Assembly (NCBI RefSeq): GCF_004296935.1
Contig: NZ_SCVH01000067.1
Location: 1 to 37,180, forward strand
Length of the DNA stretch: 37,180 nucleotides
Reading direction: 5' to 3'
Source: Reyranella sp.
GTDB taxonomy: Bacteria; Pseudomonadota; Alphaproteobacteria; Reyranellales; Reyranellaceae
Shown piece after piece: positions 7,277-14,441 of this stretch. A program made the translations under genes and the position numbers. Under the pieces are notes generated by a model that saw nothing but the letters and a program-made list of their open reading frames with translations, ran no database searches and had not been told where the DNA came from. Position 1 is the first letter of the stretch. The number at the start of each line of letters is the position of its first letter.

Positions 7277-7678
7277 ATGAATTTCGACGCGATCGCGACG
7301 GCCTGGGCGCCGCGCCTGCTCAGTGTGCTGCGGATCATGGCCGGGCTGTTGTTCCTGCAGCACGGCACCGCCAAGCATTTCAAGATCCCGGTCGTGCCGA
7401 TGTTCGCCAAGCTCGAGCTGATGTCGCTGCCGGGCATTGCCGGCGTGATCGAGATCGTGGGCAGCCTGCTTCTGATCGTGGGCCTGTTCACGCGCACAAC
7501 GGCGTTCGTGCTCTCGGGCCTGATGGCCGTGGCCTACTTCATCGCCCATGCGCCGCGCGGCTTCTACCCGATCCTCAACGCCGGCGAACTGGCGGCGCTC
7601 TACTGCTTCGTCTTCCTCTATATCGCCGCGGCCGGCCCCGGCCCGTGGAGCTACGACGCGATGCAGAAGAAGAAGTAG
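7277..7678 (+). CDS. DoxX family membrane protein
   Basis: A 133-residue inner-membrane protein with four hydrophobic segments typical of DoxX: LSVLRIMAGLLFLQHGTAKH, PGIAGVIEIVGSLLLIVGLF, TTAFVLSGLMAVAYFIAHAP and AALYCFVFLYIAAAGPGPWS. DoxX relatives are linked with quinone-dependent oxidations and redox stress membrane complexes, but this one has no diagnostic partner. ATG at 7277 follows GGGGAG at 7263-7268. The next gene begins 5 bp after its stop, so it heads a short operon with the two Lin0512 genes. Confidence 0.9.
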   Translation: MNFDAIATAWAPRLLSVLRIMAGLLFLQHGTAKHFKIPVVPMFAKLELMSLPGIAGVIEIVGSLLLIVGLFTRTTAFVLSGLMAVAYFIAHAPRGFYPILNAGELAALYCFVFLYIAAAGPGPWSYDAMQKKK

Positions 7679-7683
7679 CGGCA

Positions 7684-8022
7684 ATGGCGCTGAAACGCGT
7701 GGCCCTCGAGATCGGCATGGGCACCGACATTCGCGGCGGCGACTACACCAAGGCCGCCGTCCGCGCGCTCCGGGACGCGCTGTGGCACAACTCGCTCACC
7801 GTCGCGACGGCGCTCGGCAAGTCGAGCGACGACATGCAGGTCGAAGTGCTGATCGGCGTGCCCAAGCCCGACCAGGTCGACACCAAGCAGGTGCTGGCGG
7901 TGCTGCCGCACGGCACCGGCACGGTAAAGGTCTTCGAAGGCGGCCTGGAGATTCCCAACGAAGCCGGCACCGACAAGACGGTGATCGCGCAAGCGGCCGC
8001 CATCGTCCGGCTCGACTTTTAG
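7684..8022 (+). CDS. Lin0512-family protein, copy 1
   Basis: A 112-residue soluble protein of the Lin0512 family, a small conserved family of unknown function. Visible hallmarks are VALEIGMGTDIRGGDYTKAA near the N-terminus, RALRDALWHNSLT, and QVLAVLPHGTGTVKVFEGGL. It lies 5 bp after the DoxX gene and 14 bp before a clear paralogue that shares GGDYTKAA, the DAL-H-SL pattern and LPHG. The tandem pair suggests the two subunits may form a hetero-oligomer, which is an inference. Confidence 0.88.
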   Translation: MALKRVALEIGMGTDIRGGDYTKAAVRALRDALWHNSLTVATALGKSSDDMQVEVLIGVPKPDQVDTKQVLAVLPHGTGTVKVFEGGLEIPNEAGTDKTVIAQAAAIVRLDF

Positions 8023-8036
8023 GCGGGAGGACGATC

Positions 8037-8381
8037 ATGGCCGCCAGACGCGTCATCCTCGAACTCGGCACCGGCAACGACCTGCACGGTGGCGACTACA
8101 CCAAGGCCGCGCTGCGCGCCGTCCAGGACGCGCTGCATCATTCGTCGCTGGCGATGATCCGCACGCTGAAGGTCAACCCGAAGACGGACATGTTCGTCGA
8201 CGTGACCATCGGCGTGCAGCAGCCTGACAAGGTCGACGTCGAAAAAGTGCGCGCCTCGCTGCCGCACGGCATCGTCACGGTGAAGGTGGTGAAAGGCGGG
8301 CTCGACGTCGCCGATCCCGACAACAACGACCCGGCGGTGATCGCCAGTGCCGCCGTCGCCGTCCGGCTGGAACTGCCCTAG
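8037..8381 (+). CDS. Lin0512-family protein, copy 2
   Basis: A 114-residue paralogue of the preceding gene: VILELGTGNDLHGGDYTKAA, RAVQDALHHSSLAM and VRASLPHGIVTVKVVKGGLD align with it along the whole length, but many non-motif residues differ, so the duplication is old. GCGGGAGG before ATG 8037 is a good ribosome site. Its stop overlaps the stop of the convergent small membrane protein gene (shared CTAG). Function unknown. Confidence 0.87.
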   Translation: MAARRVILELGTGNDLHGGDYTKAALRAVQDALHHSSLAMIRTLKVNPKTDMFVDVTIGVQQPDKVDVEKVRASLPHGIVTVKVVKGGLDVADPDNNDPAVIASAAVAVRLELP

Positions 8382-8605
8382 CTGCTGGCCTTGTTGCGGC
8401 CGTAGAACAGCAGGCCCGCGCCGACGACGACGGCGATGACGCCGGCGATGGACGGGATCGGAATGGTGCGCTGCTGATCGGCCGTAACCTTCAGCGGACC
8501 GGCATCGACGATCACCGTCTTTTCAGTGAAGGAGATGTTGGCGATCAGAAGGCCCGCGACGCCGATCGCGATCAGGAGGACGCCCAGGACAGCAATTGGT
8601 TTCAT
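8378..8605 (-). CDS. Small two-helix membrane protein (DUF3185-like)
   Basis: A 75-residue protein with two membrane helices, MKPIAVLGVLLIAIGVAGLL and IPSIAGVIAVVVGAGLLFYG, separated by a periplasmic or cytoplasmic loop containing VIVDAGPLKVTADQQRTIPI. This helix-loop-helix arrangement with a GPLKVTAD-type loop matches small proteins such as DUF3185. It is convergent with the Lin0512 pair and overlaps it by 4 bp. It lies 49 bp downstream of the selenoprotein gene in the same direction and might be read through from it. Function unknown. Confidence 0.75.
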   Translation of the reverse strand: MKPIAVLGVLLIAIGVAGLLIANISFTEKTVIVDAGPLKVTADQQRTIPIPSIAGVIAVVVGAGLLFYGRNKASS

Positions 8606-8654
8606 GTCAGCTAAACGCCCGCGCTGACGAAAGGTTGCGTCCGAAAACCCCGAT

Positions 8655-9179
8655 TCAGGGCCGCAACAGCAGCTTGCGGCCCTGCTCGATCGCGGTTCGG
8701 GCCATGGTGCGCAGGCCGTCGTCGGTGGCGCTGCTGACCGGATGGCCGATCGTGGCGAAGGCGTAGTCGGGCATGCCGAGCACGCGGCTCATCATCTCGG
8801 CCGCGCTCACGAACCGGGTGGTCATCACGCTGAAGGCGGGAATGCCCAGGCGTTCGGCTGTCACTGAGTCGTGCAGACTGCACGATGAACAGCTGCCTCA
8901 ATCCCCGAGGCCGGAGACGACGGCATCCCAGCCCTTGATCTCGTCGACGATGTGCTTGTCGGCGGGCGCGCTGTAGTTCGACTTGGTGCGGCTCACGACC
9001 CTGGCGACGCCGTATTCCTCGCGCAGCATCTGGTCCAAATGCTTGAAGAAGCCCTTGGTGCCTTCCTTGCCGTTGGAGATGAAACCGATGGTCTTGCCCT
9101 CGAGCGTGTCGAGGCGCGGCGCCAGCCTGCCGGCGGGCGGCGCCTTCTCGGTCGTGGGATCCAGAACGCGGAAAGTCAT
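8655..9179 (-). CDS. UGSC-family selenoprotein (in-frame UGA read as Sec94)
   Basis: A 174-residue protein if the TGA at 8898-8900 is read as selenocysteine. The sequence reads AVVSGLGD-Sec94-GSCSSCSLHDSV, the diagnostic motif of the UGSC family, where U is selenocysteine. Both sides of the TGA belong to the same fold: upstream LEGKTIGFISNGKEGTKGF and IKGWDAVVSGLGD, downstream TAERLGIPAFSVMTTRF and MSRVLGMPDYAFATIGHP. A hairpin 12 nt after the UGA matches a bacterial SECIS. Cys97 and Cys100 could form a selenenylsulfide partner. The ATG at 9179 has AAGAGG upstream and starts 14 bp after the partner gene. The protein is likely a cytoplasmic redox enzyme; its substrate is unknown. A conventional gene finder would call two fragments or a pseudogene. 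Confidence 0.9.
8869..8885 (-). promoter_or_regulatory. Bacterial SECIS hairpin
   Basis: On the mRNA, UCGUGCA pairs perfectly with UGCACGA around a GUC loop; the stem begins 12 nt and the loop 19 nt after the UGA. The apical UGCAGUCUGCAC is almost identical to the E. coli fdhF SECIS apex (UGCAGGUCUGCAC) at nearly the same spacing, including the loop G and U needed for SelB binding. It also encodes protein (SSCSLHD). Confidence 0.88.
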
Positions 9180-9193
9180 CGTATGCCTCTTGG

Positions 9194-10249
9194 TTACTTC
9201 TTTGGCGGTTCGCAATCGATGCAGACACCCAGGGGGAGCGTCACGGCATGGCTCTTGTTGCCGAGCCAGGGCGGAATGACGGCGCCGAAGCCGCCGGCAG
9301 GTCCACCGGCGGCGACGACCAGGAGCTGGTCGGGCGATTCCATCGCGGGATAGACGCTGTCGCCGCGATCACGTACCACCGCGCCCTTGCCCACCTCGGC
9401 CCATTCGCGGCGATGGATACGCGCCCGCTCGTGGATGAACTGGGCGATATCGGTCTTGGTCCAGCCCGCGGCCTGCAGATGCTCGCGCAGCTGCTTGGGA
9501 ATGATCAGCGCGTAGTTGCCGGGATGGATCGAATAATGCCGCAGGTTGGCGCGCATCTCGGCCGCGAAGGTTTCCAGGATTTCCTCGGGCCTGGTCGTCC
9601 ACTCGTTCATGAGCTGGCGCGGCGCGCCCGCCGCCATTACCGTCACCGACGACGCGCCCTTGGGCACACCGCGCTGCTCGGCCAGCGGCAGCCACGACGA
9701 ATCCTCCTCGTCCTCGGCCAGGCAGTAGCTGAACTTGCCGGGGTGACCCAGCGTCGAGCGGTCGATGACGCCGGGCCGCACGTCCATCAAGTTGATAAGA
9801 CAGAGGCGGACCGCGCGGCCGATGACGGCGGTGGCGCGGTCGCTGTTGCCCAGCGCGTTGAAAGTGCCGCTGGCGCCGAGTTCGAGGCGAATGGGTCCAT
9901 TCAGCACCACCAGCACGGCGCAGCCGCCGGTGCTGGCGGTGGCGCCATGCATCAGGAACTCGTCCTGCATCATCGCCATCCAGGCGGTGACCACGACGGG
10001 AAAGTGCATCGGCAGGCAGCCGGCCATCACGGCATTGATCGCGAGCTTCTCGGCGGTGATGGCGAGCCCGCGCACCGGCTCGATGCCGATCAGCTGGTCG
10101 GGCGGCATCATCGCCCAGTCGAGGCAGGCTTCTACGGCGTCGGCCGTCGGCGGCACGATCGGCAGGCCGTCGGTCCAGCCGCTGCTGTGATAGAGCTCCT
10201 GGACGGCCGAGATGCTGTCGGCGTCGTAGACCCTGGATGCCAGCTGCAC
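9194..10249 (-). CDS. Partner protein of the UGSC selenoprotein, C-terminal CxxC
   Basis: A 351-residue soluble protein without signal peptide. Notable segments are ELYHSSGWTDGLPIVPPTAD, IEPVRGLAITAEKLAINAVM, TASTGGCAVLVVLNGPIRLE, HPGKFSYCLAEDEEDS and a C-terminal GVCIDCEPPKK, giving a CxxC at residues 343-346. I do not know a biochemical role, though proteins of this type occur beside or fused to UGSC-family proteins as far as I recall. The GTG at 10249 is preferred over the TTG at 10267 because TTGGAGG lies just before it. The selenoprotein starts 14 bp downstream, so the two are one operon. The CxxC could be the redox partner of Sec94; this is inferred. Confidence 0.82.
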   Translation of the reverse strand: MQLASRVYDADSISAVQELYHSSGWTDGLPIVPPTADAVEACLDWAMMPPDQLIGIEPVRGLAITAEKLAINAVMAGCLPMHFPVVVTAWMAMMQDEFLMHGATASTGGCAVLVVLNGPIRLELGASGTFNALGNSDRATAVIGRAVRLCLINLMDVRPGVIDRSTLGHPGKFSYCLAEDEEDSSWLPLAEQRGVPKGASSVTVMAAGAPRQLMNEWTTRPEEILETFAAEMRANLRHYSIHPGNYALIIPKQLREHLQAAGWTKTDIAQFIHERARIHRREWAEVGKGAVVRDRGDSVYPAMESPDQLLVVAAGGPAGGFGAVIPPWLGNKSHAVTLPLGVCIDCEPPKK

Positions 10250-10311
10250 GTTATACCTCCAAGCCAAGCATAGTCCGCGTCGGCGCTATGCCAAGATCAA
10301 CCTGATAGACA

Positions 10312-10328
10312 GGATTGTTGCACAATCC
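10312..10328. promoter_or_regulatory. 17-bp palindrome upstream of the selenoprotein operon
   Basis: GGATTGTTGCACAATCC is a perfect palindrome with 7-bp arms around TGC. It lies 63 bp upstream of the GTG of the partner gene and 4 bp after the end of the lysR gene. It contains a T-N11-A type core, as LysR-type regulators prefer, so it is a candidate operator for the neighbouring LysR protein. A short terminator for the lysR transcript is the alternative, but there is no T-tract. Confidence 0.5.
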
Positions 10329-10331
10329 GCA

Positions 10332-11246
10332 TCAATCGGATTTGGGCCATTCGCGGCGCAGCAAGGCCATGAAGCCCGACGCAACGGGCGTGGGCTCGCG
10401 CTCGCGCAAGGCGATCAGGCCGAGGCGACGCACCAGCTTCGGCTCAGCCAGCGGAATGAAGCGTAATCCCCGGACCAGTGGGCCGCGGGTGGCCCCGCCG
10501 GGCACCACGCCCACGCCGACGCCGGCGCCCACCAGCGCCAGCAGGGTCGCGATCTGGTTCACAACCACCCTCTGGTGAAGCTGTAGACCCGCCGTCACGG
10601 CCGCGGCATCGATCGTGCGGCGCGTGCGCGATTCGGTGGGCAGTGCCACGATCGGATGCGCGGCGAGCTCGGCCAGACTGACGCTGCGCCTGCCGGCAAG
10701 TTTGTGGCGGGCCGGCACGACGGCATGGAAGGTCTCGCGGCCCAAGGCGGTGCCGACCGCGAAGTCGGGCAGTTCATCGACATAGCTGATGCCGAAATCG
10801 GCGACGCCGCTGCGCACATCGTCGAGGATCGACGCATAGACGCCCTCGCGCACATGGATCTCGACACCTGGTCGGTCGCCGCGATAGGCCGCGATCATCT
10901 GGGGCAACCGACCGACCGCCACCGACATCACGCACGAGATCACCACCAGGCCACGCCGTTCCTGCGCGACCTCGCGCACGCTTTGGACGGTGATGCCGAG
11001 ATCGTTCAGCATGCGCTCGGCAACGGCTGCGAACTCGCGCCCCGCTGCCGTGATCTGGACCCGGCGCGTGCTCCGCTCGAAGAGCCGCACGCCGAGTTGC
11101 GTCTCGAGCCGCTTCAGCATGCGGGTGAGCGCCGGCTGGGAAATCCTGAGCCGCGCCGCGGCGGCGACGAAGCTGCCGTACTCGGCCAGCGCCAGCACCG
11201 CCTCGAGCTGGCGGGCACCGACATCGGGAAGTGCCGCGCGCGCCAT
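10332..11246 (-). CDS. LysR-type transcriptional regulator
   Basis: A 304-residue LysR regulator. The N-terminal winged HTH spans about residues 10-70 (LEAVLALAEYGSFVAAAARL, RISQPALTRMLKRLETQLGV, LFERSTRRVQITAAGREF), followed by a substrate-binding effector domain starting near residue 95 (RGLVVISCVMSVAVGRLPQM) and continuing to SGFMALLRREWPKSD. Its ATG overlaps the stop of the monooxygenase gene (ATGA), so the two are translationally coupled. It lies between that gene and the selenoprotein operon, all on the same strand. It may control either or both; the palindrome at 10312-10328 is a likely binding site. Effector unknown. Confidence 0.94.
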   Translation of the reverse strand: MARAALPDVGARQLEAVLALAEYGSFVAAAARLRISQPALTRMLKRLETQLGVRLFERSTRRVQITAAGREFAAVAERMLNDLGITVQSVREVAQERRGLVVISCVMSVAVGRLPQMIAAYRGDRPGVEIHVREGVYASILDDVRSGVADFGISYVDELPDFAVGTALGRETFHAVVPARHKLAGRRSVSLAELAAHPIVALPTESRTRRTIDAAAVTAGLQLHQRVVVNQIATLLALVGAGVGVGVVPGGATRGPLVRGLRFIPLAEPKLVRRLGLIALREREPTPVASGFMALLRREWPKSD

Positions 11247-12325
11247 CAGGCCGCGAGCATGCGCTCGCGATTGCGTTCGCGCAGGATCGGCATCACCCAT
11301 TTGCCGAAGCGTTCTGCCTCCTCGTCGTGCAGGTAGCCCGAGAGACAAAAGGAATGGCAGCCGAGGTCGATGAACTTCTGCAGCGTGTCGGCGCACTGCT
11401 CGGGGTCGCCGACCACGGCAATGCCGGCGCCGGGCCTCACCTGGGTGATGCCGGTCCACAGATGCGGCTCGATGGTCTCGCCGATCGCCGCCAGTTCGCG
11501 CACGCGGCGGTTGGCTTCCGACGTCGCGAAGCGCTCCTTCACGAAGGCCTTCTGCGCCTCGCTGGCATGGGCCACCAGCCCATGCGCGAAATCCCAAGCC
11601 TCCTTCTCGGTCGGCCGGCACACGACCTGCAGGCGCATGCCGAAGCCGATATCGTTCTCGCGGCCATGCCGCGCCGCCATCGCCCTGATCTCCACCATGT
11701 TGGCCCGGATGCGCTCATAGGTGTCACCCCAGAAGAGATGCACGTCGGAATGCTTGGCCGAGATCTCCCAGGCCTGCTTGCTGCCGCCGCCGAGATAGAA
11801 GCGTGGATGGGGCTGCTGCAGCGGATAGGGCCGGATCTGCGCACCCTTCAACTGATAGAACTTGCCATCGAAGGTCACGGGGCCACGCGTGGTCCACAGC
11901 GCCTTCAGGATCGAGACCTCCTCGTCCATGATCTCGTAGCGCTCTTCCTTGCCCCACTTGACGCCCTCGGAAGCGTTCTCGGCCTCGCTCTGGCCCGCAA
12001 TCAGGTTGATGCAGATGCGGCCGCCCGAGAGCTGGTCGAAGGTGGCGATCATCTTGGCCAGCAGCACCGGATTGACATAGCTCGGCCGGGCCGCCACCAG
12101 CATGCGCATCGACTTGGAGCGCGCCACCATCATGGCGCTGGAAATCCACGCCTCCCAGCAGGCTGTCTGCACCGGCACCAGCATGTATTCGAAGCCCGCC
12201 GTCTCAGCGGCCGCTACGATCTTGTCGAACAGCGGCAACGAGGGCGCCACCTGCGCACTCGCCAGTCCATAGGCCGTGGTGTCTCCGGCGGTTGGCAGGA
12301 ACCAGCCGAATTCTAGTCTGCGCAT
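11246..12325 (-). CDS. LLM-class flavin-dependent monooxygenase, SsuD-like
   Basis: A 359-residue luciferase-like monooxygenase that would use reduced FMN and oxygen. The sequence MRRLEFGWFLPTAGDT, WEAWISSAMMVARSKSMRML, VNPVLLAKMIATFDQLSGGR, INLIAGQSEAENASEG and RPYPLQQPHPRFYLGGGSKQ follow the pattern of alkanesulfonate monooxygenase SsuD and related enzymes. The substrate is probably a small organosulfur or other xenobiotic-like compound, but there is no reductase or sulfonate transporter next to it. AGGAGG lies before the ATG at 12325. It is coupled by a 1-base ATGA overlap to lysR and is divergent from gamma-glutamyltransferase. Confidence 0.92.
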   Translation of the reverse strand: MRRLEFGWFLPTAGDTTAYGLASAQVAPSLPLFDKIVAAAETAGFEYMLVPVQTACWEAWISSAMMVARSKSMRMLVAARPSYVNPVLLAKMIATFDQLSGGRICINLIAGQSEAENASEGVKWGKEERYEIMDEEVSILKALWTTRGPVTFDGKFYQLKGAQIRPYPLQQPHPRFYLGGGSKQAWEISAKHSDVHLFWGDTYERIRANMVEIRAMAARHGRENDIGFGMRLQVVCRPTEKEAWDFAHGLVAHASEAQKAFVKERFATSEANRRVRELAAIGETIEPHLWTGITQVRPGAGIAVVGDPEQCADTLQKFIDLGCHSFCLSGYLHDEEAERFGKWVMPILRERNRERMLAA

Positions 12326-12422
12326 GAGCCCGTTTCCTCCTGCGGGGCAGCTTAGCGCAATTCGCTCTGGCCGCGACCGTGCCTAATCGGCACGATCCGC
12401 CGACTTTGGAGAAGGATGAAGC
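12326..12422. promoter_or_regulatory. Divergent intergenic region with small palindrome
   Basis: This 97-bp gap separates the monooxygenase (minus) and gamma-glutamyltransferase (plus) and must hold both promoters. CGTGCC-TAATC-GGCACG at 12378-12394 is a perfect inverted repeat, 28 bp before the ATG of the latter, and could be an operator. No convincing -35/-10 pair was found. Confidence 0.4.
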
Positions 12423-14036
12423 ATGTTGCAGCACGGCAAGCGCCCGACCATCACATCGCGTCACGGAATGGTGGCAGCGGCCCATCCGCTGGCGGCGGCG
12501 ACCGGTGCCCGCATCCTGGCCAACGGCGGCAACGCCTTCGACGCCGCTGCGGCCACGGCGGCGGCGCTGAATGTCGTCGAGCCCTACATGTCGGGCCTCG
12601 CCGGCCAGGGCATGGCGACCTGCTATGTCGCGGCCGAGAGGCGCGTGCGCTCGCTCAACTTCATGACGAGGATTCCACGCAAGTTCCCGCTCGATCGGCT
12701 GAACGCACGCGCGCAGATCCTGCGCGGCCCCATTCCCGTCGGGGCGCCGGGCAATCTTGCTGGCTGGTGCGAGATGGTGGGCACCTACGGCACGAAGAAG
12801 CTGCCCGAGCTTTTCGCGCCGGCCGTCGCGATCGCCCGCGACGGCTTTGCGCTGATCGAATTCAACGTCGAGGAGATCGGCGGCGTCGCGCCGGAACTCC
12901 GGGGCCAGTCCAAGCTCTATCCCGAATGGTCGCGCACCTATCTCGAAGGCATCGGCGGCGGCAAGCCGGCGCTGGGCGCCGTGCTGAAACAGCCCGATCT
13001 CGCCAGGACATTCGAAGCGCTCGCGGCCGAAGGGCCCGGCCTGCTGTATGGCGGGGCGCTGGGCAAGAAACTGATCGAGCGGCTGGGCGAACTGGGCGGC
13101 TGTCTCACCATGGACGATCTGATGGATGCCAGGACCGAGTGGATCGATCCGGTATCGGTCACCTATCGCGGCCGCACCGTGCACGTGCCGCCGCCACCCT
13201 GCGAGGGTTTCCAGTACCTGCTCACCTTGCGCATCCTCGAAGGCTTCGACCTCGCCGCGATGCCGCGCAACGGCATCGAGCATGTCGACACCGTGCTGCG
13301 CGCCATCCGGATCGCCGCGGGAGTCCGCATCGCCAACGGTGCGCCATCGCCGCAGAAGCTCGCCGAGCTGCTGTCCGAGGGCCATGTCGAGAGCCTGCGT
13401 GCCCGCGTGCGCGACGGCAAACCCATCGATGGCGCGACCGAGCAGTGGACGCCGCCCCCAGGGAATACGGCCACCGAAGGCCACACCACCTCGTTCTCGA
13501 TCGCCGATAGGCACGGCAACATGGTCTGCGTGACGCAGAGCCTCGGCGCCGTGTTCGGGTCGGGCGTCGTCGTGCCGGGCACCGGCGTCTGTCTCAACAA
13601 TTTCCTCTACTGGGCCGACGTGACCCCCGGCAGCCCCAACCGCGTGAAGCCGGGCGACGCCATGCCGATCTGCGTCGCTCCTTCGATCGTGACGCAAGAC
13701 GATAGGCCTGTGCTGGCGCTCGGCACACCCGGCAGCTACGGCATCCTGCAGACCCAGCCGCAGGCCTTCGTGCAATACGCCGACTACGGCCTGCCGTTGC
13801 AGCAGGCGATCGAGGCGCCGCGCGCGCGCCTGACGGACGGCCGTGCCGTCCTGCTGGAGTCGCGCGTCGAAGCCGACGTCCATGCCGAACTGCGCAAGCG
13901 CGGCCACGACCTCACCAGCGGCCCGGATTGGACCATGAAGGTGGGCGGCATGCAGGGCGTGGCGGTCGATCCCACGACCGGCACCTTCACCGGCGGCTGC
14001 GATCCGCGGCGCGACGGCTATTGCGTGCCGGCCTAA
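12423..14036 (+). CDS. Gamma-glutamyltransferase family protein
   Basis: A 537-residue Ntn-hydrolase of the gamma-glutamyltransferase family, which cleaves gamma-glutamyl bonds such as in glutathione or gamma-glutamyl peptides after self-processing. The N-terminal part has GMVAAAHPLAAATGARILAN and GGNAFDAAAATAAALNVVEP. The processing and nucleophile site is EGHTTSFSIADRHGNMV, with Thr355 the likely new N-terminus, followed by VTQSLGAVFGSGVVVPGTG and the C-terminal LGTPGSYGILQTQPQAF. There is no signal peptide, so it should be cytoplasmic, unlike the E. coli enzyme. GGAGAAGG precedes the ATG. It lies upstream of a peptide ABC importer, in line with the breakdown of imported gamma-glutamyl compounds. 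Confidence 0.93.
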   Translation: MLQHGKRPTITSRHGMVAAAHPLAAATGARILANGGNAFDAAAATAAALNVVEPYMSGLAGQGMATCYVAAERRVRSLNFMTRIPRKFPLDRLNARAQILRGPIPVGAPGNLAGWCEMVGTYGTKKLPELFAPAVAIARDGFALIEFNVEEIGGVAPELRGQSKLYPEWSRTYLEGIGGGKPALGAVLKQPDLARTFEALAAEGPGLLYGGALGKKLIERLGELGGCLTMDDLMDARTEWIDPVSVTYRGRTVHVPPPPCEGFQYLLTLRILEGFDLAAMPRNGIEHVDTVLRAIRIAAGVRIANGAPSPQKLAELLSEGHVESLRARVRDGKPIDGATEQWTPPPGNTATEGHTTSFSIADRHGNMVCVTQSLGAVFGSGVVVPGTGVCLNNFLYWADVTPGSPNRVKPGDAMPICVAPSIVTQDDRPVLALGTPGSYGILQTQPQAFVQYADYGLPLQQAIEAPRARLTDGRAVLLESRVEADVHAELRKRGHDLTSGPDWTMKVGGMQGVAVDPTTGTFTGGCDPRRDGYCVPA

Positions 14037-14365
14037 GCGAGCCCGACGACCACGCGCGTCTGCGAGCGCACATGGGGTGCAAAGCGGCCCCAGCCGCGCA
14101 TGGCCGCGAACTCCTTGGTTTCAACAGCCGCGGGCGAGTCGAGTTCGTAGACCGTGGTGTACAGTCTCGCAGAAGTACGCCTGCCCTGCCCGCGATCACT
14201 TTCCGAAATCTCTCCGGACGTGAGGTAGCGGCGACCGGCGAGGACGCCTGGGCAGGCCAGTGCGTCAGGCAGATGGACGTCGTCGTACCAGCGATTCCAG
14301 TCGGTTTCGACCGAGACATCGACTTCGGCCGTCACGATCAGCAGACAATTTGGCAGGGCGGTCAT
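14033..14365 (-). CDS. Small dimeric alpha/beta-barrel protein (DUF4286/EthD-like)
   Basis: A 110-residue protein with the pattern of ferredoxin-like dimeric barrels: PNCLLIVTAEVDVSVETDWN, WYDDVHLPDALACPGVLAGR and RLYTTVYELDSPAAVETKEF. The WNRWYDDVHLPD motif is typical of EthD/DUF4286-like proteins, often linked to oxidation of aromatic or small organic compounds. The ATG at 14365 has AAGAGG upstream; an upstream extension would run into the divergent SBP gene. It is convergent with the gamma-glutamyltransferase gene (4-bp overlap). Function unknown. Confidence 0.8.
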   Translation of the reverse strand: MTALPNCLLIVTAEVDVSVETDWNRWYDDVHLPDALACPGVLAGRRYLTSGEISESDRGQGRRTSARLYTTVYELDSPAAVETKEFAAMRGWGRFAPHVRSQTRVVVGLA

Positions 14366-14441
14366 TCGGCATTCCTCTTGCACGGAAGCGTCGGGCACTA
14401 TGGAATGCAGTCCAAGCAGAACTTCAAGAGGGGATGGTAAA

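Noticed and set aside
8655-9215. UGSC gene as a pseudogene broken by a nonsense mutation, or as two separate small genes
   Set aside because: The TGA falls exactly at the first position of the UGSC motif, the frame continues without other damage, and a SECIS-type hairpin follows at the right spacing. The downstream piece has no ribosome site of its own.
10250-10267. TTG at 10267 as start of the selenoprotein partner gene
   Set aside because: The GTG at 10249 has TTGGAGG at a proper distance; the TTG itself lies next to that ribosome site and has none of its own.
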